NCBI GenBank assembly: GCA_030916785.1
Contig: JAUPVY010000048.1
Span: 1 to 5,067, forward strand
DNA length: 5,067 nucleotides
Direction of reading: 5' to 3'
Source of the DNA: Patescibacteria group bacterium
GTDB taxonomy: Bacteria; Patescibacteriota; Minisyncoccia; Phycocordibacterales; DATDWN01
Shown: one piece after another, positions 5,042-5,067 of the stretch
Layout: the number at the start of each line of letters is the position of its first letter
How positions within the stretch are numbered: position 1 is the stretch's first letter
Position numbers and translations under genes: made by a program
Notes under the pieces: model-generated
Told to the model about the DNA's origin: nothing
Database searches by the model: none
What the model saw: only the letters and a program-made list of their open reading frames with translations

Positions 5042-5067
5042 ATGAAGAAATCGCAGTTCCTTTCAGC
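5042..5067 (+). CDS. Possible start of an unidentified gene, truncated by the window end
   Basis: An ATG at 5042 opens a frame beginning MKKSQFLS that is still open at the window end. It is the only ATG downstream of the strong rightward promoter. An in-frame TAA at 5021-5023 prevents a longer upstream start, except by rare codons. Met-Lys-Lys resembles the start of many cytoplasmic or exported proteins, but eight residues are too few to name a family. There is no Shine-Dalgarno in front (the preceding bases are CTTCAATACC). A non-coding RNA on this transcript cannot be excluded. Confidence 0.4.

Overview
The window looks like an AT-rich genome of the Candidate Phyla Radiation (Patescibacteria), most likely a Parcubacteria/Paceibacteria-type lineage. 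This rests on family recognition rather than a marker gene. The second gene carries the short two-helix VirB2/TrbC-like pilin module with the sequence ALGAWVILNTINPEL, which is typical of these genomes. The first and third genes also resemble secreted families I recall as widespread in that group. No rRNA, tRNA, insertion sequence or CRISPR array was found.

Layout. (1) Positions 13-4217, plus strand: a tightly packed three-gene operon of envelope proteins. It encodes a secreted protein with three Ig-like repeats (13-981), a signal peptide/Cys-rich ectodomain/pilin-like membrane module/NlpC-P60 peptidase fusion (974-2617), and a membrane-anchored protein with a peptidoglycan-binding domain and a C-terminal propeller-like region (2619-4217). 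The first two genes overlap by 8 nt and the next two are 1 nt apart, so they are probably co-transcribed and translationally coupled. The operon's promoter probably lies left of the window. (2) Positions 4214-4260: a perfect 22-bp-arm palindrome that serves as a bidirectional terminator and contains the stop codons of both convergent genes at exact mirror positions. (3) Positions 4257-4853, minus strand: clpP, the ATP-dependent protease subunit, with an intact Ser97/His122/Asp171 triad. (4) Positions 4854-5041: a 188-nt intergenic region with two strong divergent promoters, both with extended -10 elements, whose -35 boxes occupy the same bases. One drives clpP leftward; the other drives an unidentified gene starting near 5042 that is cut off by the window end.

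How the genes may work together (inference). The three operon products are all exported or membrane-anchored and are built from adhesion-like, pilin-like, wall-cleaving and wall-binding parts. They look like parts of a type IV secretion/pilus-like or cell-contact apparatus that must pass through peptidoglycan. The fusion of a pilin module to a peptidoglycan hydrolase in one polypeptide is the most unusual point of the window. clpP is an unrelated housekeeping neighbour transcribed toward the operon. None of the visible starts has a recognisable Shine-Dalgarno sequence.
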